Part shown: piece by piece, positions 39,935-49,674 of the stretch
Layout of the letters: each line of letters starts with the position of its first letter
Numbering within the stretch: position 1 is the first letter of the stretch
Source of the DNA: Candidatus Magasanikiibacteriota bacterium
Lineage (GTDB): Bacteria; Patescibacteriota; Patescibacteriia; Magasanikbacterales; UBA922
Direction: 5' to 3'
DNA: 50,345 bases
Assembly: GCA_018652595.1 (NCBI GenBank)
Contig: JABIBU010000022.1
Span: 1-50,345, forward strand
Notes under the pieces: generated by a model
What the model was told of the DNA's origin: nothing
What the model saw: the letters and a program-made list of their open reading frames with translations, nothing else
The model's database searches: none
Program-made: the position numbers and the translations under genes

Positions 39935-40357
39935 ATGGCAAAAAAATTAACAACACAAATTAAACTACAAATTAAGGGTGGTGCTGCCAATCCAGCTCCT
40001 CCAGTCGGACCAGCTCTTGGTCAGCACGGACTAGACATTCAAGCATTTTGCACTCAATTCAACGCAGCCACCAAAGATAAGGCTGGTGAAATTGTACCTG
40101 TTATTATCAGCGTTTATGAAGATCGAACTTTTGACTTCATTACAAAAGTAGCTCCAGCTAGTGCTCTTATCATGAAGGCGGCTGGAATCAAAAAAGGTGC
40201 TGGCAATCCACTGAAGGATAAAGCCGGCAAACTTACAAAAGCTCAAGTAAAAGAAATTGCTGAGAAAAAAATGCCGGACTTGAACGCCAATGACATCGAA
40301 GCAGCTATGAAGATTATAGAAGGTACTGCTCGTCAAATGGGTGTGAAAGTAGAGTAA
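39935..40357 (+). CDS. rplK: 50S ribosomal protein L11
   Basis: '[38 protein letters not shown]'. Confidence 0.95.
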   Translation: MAKKLTTQIKLQIKGGAANPAPPVGPALGQHGLDIQAFCTQFNAATKDKAGEIVPVIISVYEDRTFDFITKVAPASALIMKAAGIKKGAGNPLKDKAGKLTKAQVKEIAEKKMPDLNANDIEAAMKIIEGTARQMGVKVE

Positions 40358-40505
40358 CACGAATCATAAAGCACAAAACACATAATATAAAACAATCTCA
40401 CGAAAATGGGGTTGTTTTTTTAATTTAAAATGATATACTTAAGATATATAACTAAAGCTTTTCTGGCATTTTAAGCCTTTCAAGCATTTTAAGCCTTCAG
40501 ATCCT

Positions 40506-40928
40506 ATGTCCAAAACCAAAACTCTCATCCGCAGTATTTATCTCTATCTAGCAGTCTTCGTCGGCTTGATGATGTTCGCTATTCCAGCCGGTCAATTACT
40601 AAAGCTGGGGATGCAAACATGGTTCTTCCCTCTTGCCCTGGAACAGGAATACAGATATGATGAAGCCTACCCAACCAAACCATATATAAATAGAATAACT
40701 GAAGACGCTGATCTGGCAACAATCAAACTAACAGAGGAAGAAGTAGAAATCTTGGCCAACTGGCAGACAGACTACAAAAAATGGCAGGAAGACCAGGACT
40801 CAATTGACTGGAGAAAAGCCAGAGTACAAAATAAAGTAGCTGATAATCTGTCTATATTGATAATTGGTCTGATAGTATTCTTATCACATGGATACGTACT
40901 GAGACGTGACAAGAAAAAAGACAACTAA
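40506..40928 (+). CDS. Hypothetical two-TM protein
   Basis: 140-aa ORF. Confidence 0.6.
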   Translation: MSKTKTLIRSIYLYLAVFVGLMMFAIPAGQLLKLGMQTWFFPLALEQEYRYDEAYPTKPYINRITEDADLATIKLTEEEVEILANWQTDYKKWQEDQDSIDWRKARVQNKVADNLSILIIGLIVFLSHGYVLRRDKKKDN

Positions 40929-41031
40929 TCTTAAAACTAATCGACACAAACAGAAAAGCTCCGAAAGGGGCTTTTTTTATATAGACATTCTTGGTATAAT
41001 ACGATTACTTTATATTTTATACTTATATACT

Positions 41032-42048
41032 ATGAAAAAACTAAACTGTGCCTTTTATACAGTACCACCAACCATGAAAAGATATCTGCGTGGTAAGATG
41101 CGAGATCACAAACTAACAATATATGATGGACAGCTAGATTCTGAAAATCTTGACCCGAACACGGAGGTGCTAGGCGTCTTTGTTGATTCCAAGGTGGACA
41201 AAAAAATATTCAAATCCCTGAAGAAACTAAAACTCGTAGTGACAACATCGACAGGCTATGATCATGTTGATTTGAAGGAAGCCAAAAAAAGAAAAATCCC
41301 AGTTTGCAACGTACCAGCTTATGGAGAAAATACAGTAGCACAGTACGCTCTGACTTTTGTCCTTAGCCTGACACGCAAATTTTACCGATCAATAAAAAGA
41401 GTAAAAAATGGTTTTTACAACTACGACGGACTAGAGGGAATTGATCTAAAAGACAAAACCATAGGAATAATTGGCACTGGACATATTGGTATGCATCTAG
41501 TAGATATGCTAGAAGGCTTTGATTCCAATATTATTGGTTATGACAAATTCCCAAATAGACAATTGGAGAAGGAACACAACTTTTCCTATACCTCGCTAGA
41601 TAAATTATTAAAAACTTCAGATATAATTTCACTTCATGTTCCACTTTTTCCTGAGACTTACCACATGATATCCAAAAAGGAAATCAAAAAAATGAAAAAA
41701 GGTGTATACATAATAAATACTGCTCGCGGTGGTCTAATTGATCCTGAAGCGCTCCTTTGGGGGCTAAATAACGGACATGTTGCTGGAGCAGGTCTAGATG
41801 TATTGGAAGAAGAAGATCTAATCGCACACCAAGAAAAACTTCTTGAAAAAAATATCACTTCTGAGCAACTAAAGATGACACAGGTAAATGAAATGATTGT
41901 AGAACATGAAAATACAATCGTCACTCCACACAATGCTTTCAATAGTGCAGGAGCACTAAAAAGAATAATTAGCACGACAGCTGATAATATAAAATCTTAT
42001 ACAGCAGGCGAAGCACAAAATGATGTTACTAAGCCGAGAAAAAAATAA
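41032..42048 (+). CDS. D-isomer-specific 2-hydroxyacid dehydrogenase
   Basis: 'TVAQYALTFVLSLTRKFYRSIKRV...KTIGIIGTGHIGMHLVDMLEGF...VYIINTARGGLIDPEALLWGL'. Confidence 0.9.
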   Translation: MKKLNCAFYTVPPTMKRYLRGKMRDHKLTIYDGQLDSENLDPNTEVLGVFVDSKVDKKIFKSLKKLKLVVTTSTGYDHVDLKEAKKRKIPVCNVPAYGENTVAQYALTFVLSLTRKFYRSIKRVKNGFYNYDGLEGIDLKDKTIGIIGTGHIGMHLVDMLEGFDSNIIGYDKFPNRQLEKEHNFSYTSLDKLLKTSDIISLHVPLFPETYHMISKKEIKKMKKGVYIINTARGGLIDPEALLWGLNNGHVAGAGLDVLEEEDLIAHQEKLLEKNITSEQLKMTQVNEMIVEHENTIVTPHNAFNSAGALKRIISTTADNIKSYTAGEAQNDVTKPRKK

Positions 42049-42049
42049 T

Positions 42050-42895
42050 ATGATTAGAATAAATAGTAAAATTCTAGTATTTGGCTTATTGTTTACAGCT
42101 CTACTTCTGATGGGAGCTGGCTGTGACCAAGAAGAAACTGCAAAAGAAACAGTAACCTTGACTACAACCACCCCAACAGTAAAAAAACAACCGATAAAAC
42201 CAGATGATCCAGCTGAAAAGTTTTGTAAAGACGGCGGACATGAACTTATCATCCGATTTGACCAAGAAACACAGAGCTCCAAATCTTTTTGTCGTTTTTC
42301 TGATTTGACAGAATGTGATGCAAATGATTTTTATACAGGGGGATGTTCTACAGGAGAAGGCTCGCTACTACCAGAGACAAAACCAAAAGAAGATATCAAC
42401 ATATTTACTGCCTGCGGAACTGAGTACGAACCAATCTGTGGTCAAGATGGGCTAACTTACACTAATAATTGTTTAGCACAAATACAGGGAATAATAATAT
42501 CACACTCAGGCGCATGCGTTAGTGGAAAAACAACTACAGCACCAGACTACAAACCAAACCAAAAGACCCCAAGCACAAAATCAGGAAAATCTGAATCTTT
42601 TTCTGACCTGCCACCCACAGTAGATACCTCTATGCCCAATTGGATAGGGGTAGTAAAGGATTTTATTTTATCTTCATCAGCCAAAAGCCCACGAGCCTTC
42701 ATAGAAAAATGTAATTATGCTGGTGATACATACTATTTTCAATCCGATGGCTGTGCAGACTGTTTTAGCGTATTGTATGATAGCGATGGTAGCTCTATTT
42801 GTTATCCTGGCAACAATCTCGCTAGTGAATGCCCAGGATCAATCAGCAACAAATACCGGCCCGGCTGTACCCGCATATGGACAGATGATAGATAA
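42050..42895 (+). CDS. Lipoprotein with Kazal-type domain
   Basis: Lipobox 'LLMGAGC'; 'CGTEYEPICGQDGLTYTNNCLAQIQGIIISHSGAC'. Confidence 0.85.
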   Translation: MIRINSKILVFGLLFTALLLMGAGCDQEETAKETVTLTTTTPTVKKQPIKPDDPAEKFCKDGGHELIIRFDQETQSSKSFCRFSDLTECDANDFYTGGCSTGEGSLLPETKPKEDINIFTACGTEYEPICGQDGLTYTNNCLAQIQGIIISHSGACVSGKTTTAPDYKPNQKTPSTKSGKSESFSDLPPTVDTSMPNWIGVVKDFILSSSAKSPRAFIEKCNYAGDTYYFQSDGCADCFSVLYDSDGSSICYPGNNLASECPGSISNKYRPGCTRIWTDDR

Positions 42896-43013
42896 ATATA
42901 ATCCCGACCAAGTCGGGGTTTATTTTTATTTCAATATTATAAAATTCGTGTTTTATTAGTGCCCGCCTGCCATGCTTGGCAAGGCCTGGCGGGCAGGTTA
43001 AAATTAGTGGTTC

Positions 43014-43042
43014 TTGACAAATATTTACAAATGGTGTATAAA
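43014..43042 (+). promoter_or_regulatory. Promoter TTGACA-17-TATAAA upstream of rplA
   Basis: ttgaca aatatttacaaatggtg tataaa. Confidence 0.8.
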
Positions 43043-43204
43043 TAGTATACTAATTTATGTGGGACCTCTGCCATCCAGGGGGCTAGAACCACTAACAACA
43101 AGACACAAAATACACATAATGAAATACATAGTTTTTTAATAAAACTTTATTTAAAAAGACTATATTGTATCTTATTCCATGTATCTTGTATCTTGTAAAA
43201 AACT

Positions 43205-43882
43205 ATGTCAAAAAGAATGTCCGACCTCGAGACTATGGTCGAAAAAGATAAAGTCTACACTCTAGATGAAGCCATTGAGCTCGTCAAAAAAACAAGCAAT
43301 GTAAAATTCGACGCCTCTGTTGAAGTACATGCTCGATTAGGAACTGATCCAAAAAAGTCTGACCAACAAATCAGATCCACTGTTATTTTACCTCATGGTA
43401 CTGGTAAGACAAAAAAAGTAGCTGCTTTTGTTGGTGAAAAAGATGAAAAAATAGCAAAAGAAGCTGGTGCTGATCTAGTGTGTGGAGAAGAAGAAATCAA
43501 AAAAATAAAAGATACTGGTAAGGTAGACTTTGATATTGCTGTAGCCACTCCAGAGATGATGCCAAAGCTAGCTGTCGCAGCCAAAGTATTAGGACCAAAA
43601 GGAATCATGCCAAACCCAAAAACTGGCACAGTTGATGCCGATGTAAAGAAAATGGTTGAAGAAATCAAAAAAGGTAAAGCTGCTTTCAAAAATGATGATA
43701 CCAGTAATATCCACCAAGCAATTGGTAAAGTTAGTTTTGATAATTCAAAACTAAAAGAAAACTTTGAGGCTTTCATCGATGCTCTGAAAAAAAATAAGCC
43801 AACCACAATGAAAGGAATTTACATAAAAGCCCTATACCTAACTTCTAGCATGGGACCTAGTGTGAAAGTAGAGATTAGTTAA
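43205..43882 (+). CDS. rplA: 50S ribosomal protein L1
   Basis: 'YTLDEAIELVKKTSNVKFDASVEVHARLGTDPKKSDQQIRSTVILPHGTGK'. Confidence 0.95.
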   Translation: MSKRMSDLETMVEKDKVYTLDEAIELVKKTSNVKFDASVEVHARLGTDPKKSDQQIRSTVILPHGTGKTKKVAAFVGEKDEKIAKEAGADLVCGEEEIKKIKDTGKVDFDIAVATPEMMPKLAVAAKVLGPKGIMPNPKTGTVDADVKKMVEEIKKGKAAFKNDDTSNIHQAIGKVSFDNSKLKENFEAFIDALKKNKPTTMKGIYIKALYLTSSMGPSVKVEIS

Positions 43883-43923
43883 TAATAACACCGCTATCTT
43901 AGCGGTGTTTTTTGTATATCTTA

Positions 43924-44969
43924 TGTTTATAATAGCAGGAATAGGACTAAACTCCTTTTCTGAAGACAAAATAAGAAAAATAATATTAGCCGGTGCTGAC
44001 GTACTCCGCTATAATTTTTCTTATAGATCAATAGAGGCAAACGCAAAACACATACAAGTGGCCAAGGAAATAATAGACGAACTTAACACATCAGCAAAAA
44101 TATTAATAGACTTTCCAATTGGAAAGGTTCGTCTGGGTGATTTTGATACCAAAATACTCGGGGTCAGAGAAGGTGAAGATTTTATATTACGTTCTGGAAA
44201 TTACAGTCCCGACTGCACACAATTCATCCCAGTACAGCTAGATAAACTTGGAGAAAAGGTACGATTACACCAAACTATAACTATAGGCGATGGTGAGATA
44301 GCAATGCAAGTTACGCAAATAATTGACCACAGCTCTATAAAAGTCAAAGTGTTAAATAATGGAGCTATACGCTTCATGAAAAGTTTTAATGCTGAACAAT
44401 TCTTTACTGAAGAAGAAATGTTGGAAAAATATAAAAAAATTATTAACAAAATTAACATAATCAAACCCCACTTAATTGCCTTCTCTTTCATCAATACGGA
44501 AACAAATGAAGAAATAAAAAAATTCTTAGCTCAGAAAATACCAAATAGTAACAGTGGGCCAAAAAAGATAATAAAAATAGAAAATCGTGAAGGCTTGTCT
44601 AGAATAAAAGAAATATGTCAGGATAATTTTTATGATATGATTATGATAGACAGAGGTGAGCTGGGTGTAAACCTACCTTTCGAAGACTTGGGAATAATCC
44701 AAAAAGAAATAACCAGAATAGCTAAAAAGTTTAAAAAGCCAATAATCGTGTCCACACAAATTCTTGAAAGTACTATAAATAACTATACACCCTACAGATC
44801 AGATATTTATGGTTTAACAAATATGGTACTAGACGGAGTAGACGGTATAATGTTGTGCCAGGAAACAGCCGTAGGACTACGTCCCGCTTATTCGATATCT
44901 GTAGCCAAGAAAATAATTGAAAAATCAAAAATATACAAAAACAGACTGATAAAAAAAGATTATGAATAG
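43924..44969 (+). CDS. Divergent pyruvate kinase-like protein
   Basis: 'IIAGIGLNSFSEDKIRKIILAGADVLRYNFS', 'KIENREGLSRIKEI...DMIMIDRGELGVNLPFEDLGIIQKEI', 'KPIIVSTQILES'. Confidence 0.8.
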
Positions 44970-46071
44970 AAAAAAAATAATGGAGGAAAAAATGCCGTCT
45001 TTGACTGAATGGCTTGAAAAAATAAAATTTGAGGATTTACATAAAATAACAGAAGAAGATGAGACAAAATGGAAAAGACTGGGCGACCTACACAGCCTCT
45101 TTGGTCTTAAAACGCCCAATTTGGCAAGGCTTTCATTAGATGATATCCTAGATAAAAGTAAAAATTTTAGAAGACTACTTAAAAACAAAAAATATAAAAA
45201 TTGCACCTGGAGAATAATACCAAAAAATTCTGATTCAAAAAAAATGAGAATTAGAGGAAAAACTTTCAAAGGTAACGTAAGGTGGTTTAACAAACAAAAT
45301 TTTGATTGTAGCAAATACAACCACGTAGAACTCATACCTCATCACAAAAACACCTTGTATTCTGGCATCTTTGTAGTTACAGGTAATTCTGTTTGGGGGG
45401 AGATCATAAAAGGAGAGCTATGGCAACTAGCTTATGGACTACACAAAAAAATTCCTTTTGTCTTTCCCTACAATTTTTTTAAAAAAACAAAGGGAGAAAT
45501 ATACAACAACAAAAAAATTTACAAGATAGTGCTTGAAGCCATGAGACAACTAGAAGTAGAAGATGAAAACACAAAAGAAAAATTGAGAAAAAAATATAAT
45601 GCCAAATTTACCGAAATGAATCACCTTAAAGGTTATTTTGAGTTTGTAGTTTGGCCAAAAAATGAAGTGGTCTTTATGGAGTATAGCCCCTTACTTTATG
45701 AAAGGTTAAAAAAAATAGATTTTACCCCGCCCACCGAAGGAAAGAATTTACTTACTGGCATGTGTGGTTGTCCAGGAGAGGTAGTAGGCAATGTACAGAT
45801 AGTTAGAGATCCAAATAAAGACGACTTTGAAGAGGATGACATAATGGTTTCCAAAGTAATAACGAAAGATTTCTTGCCATTACTTAAAAAAGCAAAGGCA
45901 ATCATAACGGAACAAGGAAATATACTATCACATTTTTCCATAGTATCCAGAGAATTAAATATCCCCCACCTAGTATTGGTAAAAGGGGCGCTCAGAAAAC
46001 TAAAAAATGGTGATCGGATAAAGATGGATGCTAAAAATGGAATAATAAAAATATTAAAAAATGAGGCATAG
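44962..46071 (+). CDS. PEP-utilising (phosphohistidine swivel) domain protein with novel N-terminal region
   Basis: C-term 'GCPGEVVGNVQIVRDPNKDDFEEDDIMVSKVITKDFLPLLKKAKAIITEQGNILSHFSIVSRELNIPHLVLVKGAL'. Confidence 0.8.
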   Translation: MNRKKIMEEKMPSLTEWLEKIKFEDLHKITEEDETKWKRLGDLHSLFGLKTPNLARLSLDDILDKSKNFRRLLKNKKYKNCTWRIIPKNSDSKKMRIRGKTFKGNVRWFNKQNFDCSKYNHVELIPHHKNTLYSGIFVVTGNSVWGEIIKGELWQLAYGLHKKIPFVFPYNFFKKTKGEIYNNKKIYKIVLEAMRQLEVEDENTKEKLRKKYNAKFTEMNHLKGYFEFVVWPKNEVVFMEYSPLLYERLKKIDFTPPTEGKNLLTGMCGCPGEVVGNVQIVRDPNKDDFEEDDIMVSKVITKDFLPLLKKAKAIITEQGNILSHFSIVSRELNIPHLVLVKGALRKLKNGDRIKMDAKNGIIKILKNEA

Positions 46072-46143
46072 ACCTCATTTTTTAATACTTGCCCAGATCC
46101 CCAATTTCTGCTAAAATACACACAGAATTTAACTATAAAAATA

Positions 46144-46610
46144 TGGAAAAAAGCCGTGAAAACTATATATCTTGGGATGAGTGCTTTATGCGTATGAGCT
46201 ATGTAATTGCCGAAAGATCAAAGGACCCAAGCACCCAAGTTGGAGCTGTTATTGTAAACGAACAAAATGTAGTAGTTGGCTTGGGATACAATGGCTTCCC
46301 GAGAGGAATAGAAAATAAAGACTTGCCCTGGGATAGAACTGGTGACCTACTTGATACAAAATACCCATACGTTGTTCATGCCGAAGCTAACGCGATCTTC
46401 AACTCAAATTCCAAAACCAAAGATTGCCGAATCTATGTAAAATTATTTCCATGCAACGAGTGTGCCAAAGCCATTATCCAAAATAGTATCAAAGAAGTAA
46501 TCTTTGAAAGTGACAAATACCATGATGAAGATATTTTCATTGCCTCTAGAAAACTATTAGATCGGGCTGGAGTAAAATATAGACAATATCTTTCAGATGG
46601 AGGCACCTAA
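46144..46610 (+). CDS. dCMP deaminase family protein
   Basis: 'RSKDPSTQVGAVIVNEQNVVVGLGYNGFPRGI...HAEANAIFNS...LFPCNECAKAII'. Confidence 0.92.
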
Positions 46611-46623
46611 TACAGATAATAAT

Positions 46624-47178
46624 ATGAAAATAATAATCGGCCTAGTAGGAGAGATCTCTGCTGGCAAAACCACTGTTACAGACTATTTAAAGAAAAATAA
46701 CAATGCAATATCTTTTCGTTTTTCAGATATGCTAAGAGATGTACTAGACAGAATGTACATAGAAACAAACCGAAAAAACCTTCAAGGGATTTCTACTATA
46801 TTGAGGCAAGAGTTTGGGGACGACACCATGTCTAGAGTAATTGCCGAAGATGTAAAAAACTCTACAGAGGATTTTATTATTGTGGAGGGCATACGCAGGC
46901 CCACTGATATTACTTACCTAAAAGAATTACCAGAATTCAAATTCATAGCGGTAAACACAAATGAAAAACTTAGATACGAGCGTCTAATAGAGCGATCTGA
47001 AAATGCCGATGACAAAACCAAAACCTGGGAACAATTTCAAGAAGATGGAAAACAAGAAGCAGAAGGTAAAGTAAAAGAAATCGCAGATCAAGCTGATTTT
47101 ACCCTAGACAATAACGGGACTTTGGAAGAAACATATAAGCAAGTAGACATTATTATTGAAAAAATAAAGTCGGTGTAA
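46624..47178 (+). CDS. AAA/P-loop nucleotide kinase-like protein
   Basis: 'IIIGLVGEISAGKTTVTDYLKK', 'IIVEGIRRPTDITYLKEL'. Confidence 0.8.
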   Translation: MKIIIGLVGEISAGKTTVTDYLKKNNNAISFRFSDMLRDVLDRMYIETNRKNLQGISTILRQEFGDDTMSRVIAEDVKNSTEDFIIVEGIRRPTDITYLKELPEFKFIAVNTNEKLRYERLIERSENADDKTKTWEQFQEDGKQEAEGKVKEIADQADFTLDNNGTLEETYKQVDIIIEKIKSV

Positions 47179-47186
47179 TTCATATT

Positions 47187-47612
47187 ATGAAAATAAAAAT
47201 AAAAAAATTAAAGCCTGAGGCGATTTTACCTGATTATGCCCACCCAGGTGATGTCGGCATGGATATGTATAGCTTAGAAGACGCTGAATTGAAACCAGGA
47301 GAAAGAAAGATATTTTTTACTGGCTGGTCATTAGAATTTGAAAATGGGTATGCCGCAATTGTAAAAGACAAAGGCGGACCTCCAGTAAAATACGGGTTCC
47401 ATACTATGGGCGGTGTATTTGATGCCGGTTATCGTGGAGAATATAATGTAAATATTATAAACTTGAGTAAGGAAGTCGTACACATAAAAAAGGGCCAGAA
47501 AATAGCTCAGCTAATAATCTATCCCGTGGTTATAGCAGACCTAGAAGAGGTGGGGGAACTATCTGATTCCTCTCGCGGCGAAGGGCGCATGGGAAGTACT
47601 GGAGAATTTTAA
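47187..47612 (+). CDS. dut: dUTP diphosphatase
   Basis: 'DYAHPGDVGMDMYSLEDAELKPGERKIFFTGW...GGVFDAGYRGEYNVNIIN...IKKGQKIAQLIIYPV...EGRMGSTGEF'. Confidence 0.9.
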   Translation: MKIKIKKLKPEAILPDYAHPGDVGMDMYSLEDAELKPGERKIFFTGWSLEFENGYAAIVKDKGGPPVKYGFHTMGGVFDAGYRGEYNVNIINLSKEVVHIKKGQKIAQLIIYPVVIADLEEVGELSDSSRGEGRMGSTGEF

Positions 47613-47618
47613 AATACT

Positions 47619-48491
47619 ATGCAATCATACTTAAATATTGTAAAAAACATTTTAGAAAACGGCACAGAAAAAGCCGACCGTACTGGCACAGGTGTAAAAA
47701 GCGTGGCTGGTGTTATGTTTGAGCACGACATGAGCACAGGTTTTCCTTTGCTAACAACCAAAAAAATGCCTTTCAAAGTAATGGCAGCTGAATTAGAATT
47801 TTTTATAAAAGGCCTGACTGATAAACAATGGCTTAAAGATAGAAACTGCCACATTTGGGATGATTGGTGTAGCCCAGACAAAGTTCCTTATGCTCATGAT
47901 GAAGAGACCAAAAAGAAAATGGCAGAAGAACGTGATCTTGGCCCTATTTACGGTTTTCAATGGCGCCACTTCAATGCTGATTATAAAAATTATGACACAG
48001 ACTATACTAGGCAGGGTGTAGATCAATTTAAAAAACTGATAAATACAATAAAAAACAACCCAACTGATCGTCGTATGATGGTAATGGCCTGGAATCCGGC
48101 AATGTTGGAACATATGGCTCTACCACCGTGTCATTACAATTTTCAAATTACAATAACAGGAGATAAATTGAATCTAATGTGGAATCAGAGATCAGTTGAT
48201 GTGGCCCTCGGCCTACCTTTCAATATTTCTAGCTATGCCCTACTCCTACACCTACTTGCAAAAGAAACTGGATACAAAGAAGGTCGCCTGGTAGGATTCC
48301 TCGGTGATACACATATTTATTCCAATCACTCTGAAGGAATGAAAGAACAACTTGAACGAGATCCAAATAAATATTCACTACCACACGTTGAAACCGAAAA
48401 CTTTACTAGTATTTTTGATTGGGAATATACTGATAGCAAAATTGTGGGTTATGAAAGTTATGATAGAATCAAATTTCCTATAGCAATATAA
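47619..48491 (+). CDS. thyA: Thymidylate synthase
   Basis: 'RTGTGVKSVAGVMFEHDMSTGFPLLTTKKM...DRRMMVMAWNP...LPPCHYNFQ...LMWNQRSVDVALGLPFNI'. Confidence 0.96.
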   Translation: MQSYLNIVKNILENGTEKADRTGTGVKSVAGVMFEHDMSTGFPLLTTKKMPFKVMAAELEFFIKGLTDKQWLKDRNCHIWDDWCSPDKVPYAHDEETKKKMAEERDLGPIYGFQWRHFNADYKNYDTDYTRQGVDQFKKLINTIKNNPTDRRMMVMAWNPAMLEHMALPPCHYNFQITITGDKLNLMWNQRSVDVALGLPFNISSYALLLHLLAKETGYKEGRLVGFLGDTHIYSNHSEGMKEQLERDPNKYSLPHVETENFTSIFDWEYTDSKIVGYESYDRIKFPIAI

Positions 48492-48496
48492 ATTTT

Positions 48497-48973
48497 ATGA
48501 GTATAACACTCGTCGCAGCAATATCAAAAAATCTCTGCATTGGCAAGGACAATGACCTACCTTGGGATATCCCAGAAGATATGGAGCATATGAGAGCCGC
48601 AACTCTTGGAAAAGTTTTGATAATGGGAAGAAAAACCTGGGAATCAATTCCAGAACATCGCCGCCCCCTACCAAAACGAACTAATGTAGTTATTACTCGC
48701 AATAAAAATTACGAATTACCAAAAGGAGCAGAGAGATTTGATTCGATTGACGAAGCTGTCGAAGCTCACAAAGACGAAGAAATCGTAGGCTTTGGCGGTC
48801 AGCGTATTTTTGAAGAGATGATAAAAATTGCCGATGAACTAGATTTAACTTTAGTTGATCAAGAAATTGAAGAATGCCATGCTTTCTTCCCGGCGATTGA
48901 TCCAGCTATCTGGCGAGAAAGTGACAGAGATGATCGTGACGGTTTTAGTTTTGTAAAATATACTCGTAAATAA
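48497..48973 (+). CDS. folA: Dihydrofolate reductase
   Basis: 'ISITLVAAISKNLCIGKDNDLPWDIPEDMEHMRAATLGKVLIMGRKTWESIP'. Confidence 0.94.
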   Translation: MSITLVAAISKNLCIGKDNDLPWDIPEDMEHMRAATLGKVLIMGRKTWESIPEHRRPLPKRTNVVITRNKNYELPKGAERFDSIDEAVEAHKDEEIVGFGGQRIFEEMIKIADELDLTLVDQEIEECHAFFPAIDPAIWRESDRDDRDGFSFVKYTRK

Positions 48974-48980
48974 ACATTCT

Positions 48981-49658
48981 ATGCAAAGAGGATTATTCAT
49001 AATGATAGAAGGGACCGATGGTTCGGGAAAAGGAACACAAACTGATATTTTGGTTGATCGCCTTAGAAAAGAAAAAGTAGAAGTAGAGCAAATTAGCTTT
49101 CCTCAGTATGGCGAGCCAAGTGCTTTTTTGGTAGAAGAATATTTAAATGGTAAGTATGGCAGTGCCGAAGAAGTCGGACCATACAAAGCATCAATTTTAT
49201 ATGCAACCGATAGGTTTGCCGCCGCGCCAAAGATTAAACAATGGCTAAAAGAAGGAAAAATAGTTATTGCCAACAGATATGTTGCGTCCAATATGGGACA
49301 TCAGGGAGGAAAGATAAAAGATATTGATGAACGTAAAAAATACTTTGATTGGAATTACAATCTCGAATATGAAATCTTAGAAATACCAAGACCAACTGTA
49401 AATTTGATACTACATGTCACTCCTGAGATATCCCAGCAGTTAGTTGATAAAAAAGAAGAACGGGAATATTTGAAAGGCAAAAAACGTGATATTCACGAGG
49501 ACGACCTAAACCATCTAGCTGATGCAGAGCAAGCTTACGTTGAGATTGCAAAGACCTATCCTGAATTTAAGCTGATTGAATGCGTAGAAGATGATAGTAT
49601 CTTACCTCCAGAGCAAATTCATGCTATAATATGGGAAGAAATTAAAAAATACTTATAA
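48981..49658 (+). CDS. tmk: Thymidylate kinase
   Basis: 'LFIMIEGTDGSGKGTQTDILVDRLRKE...YATDRFAAAPKIKQWLKEGKIVIANRYVASNMGHQGGK'. Confidence 0.9.
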   Translation: MQRGLFIMIEGTDGSGKGTQTDILVDRLRKEKVEVEQISFPQYGEPSAFLVEEYLNGKYGSAEEVGPYKASILYATDRFAAAPKIKQWLKEGKIVIANRYVASNMGHQGGKIKDIDERKKYFDWNYNLEYEILEIPRPTVNLILHVTPEISQQLVDKKEEREYLKGKKRDIHEDDLNHLADAEQAYVEIAKTYPEFKLIECVEDDSILPPEQIHAIIWEEIKKYL

Positions 49659-49674
49659 CACTTAACAAAAACAT

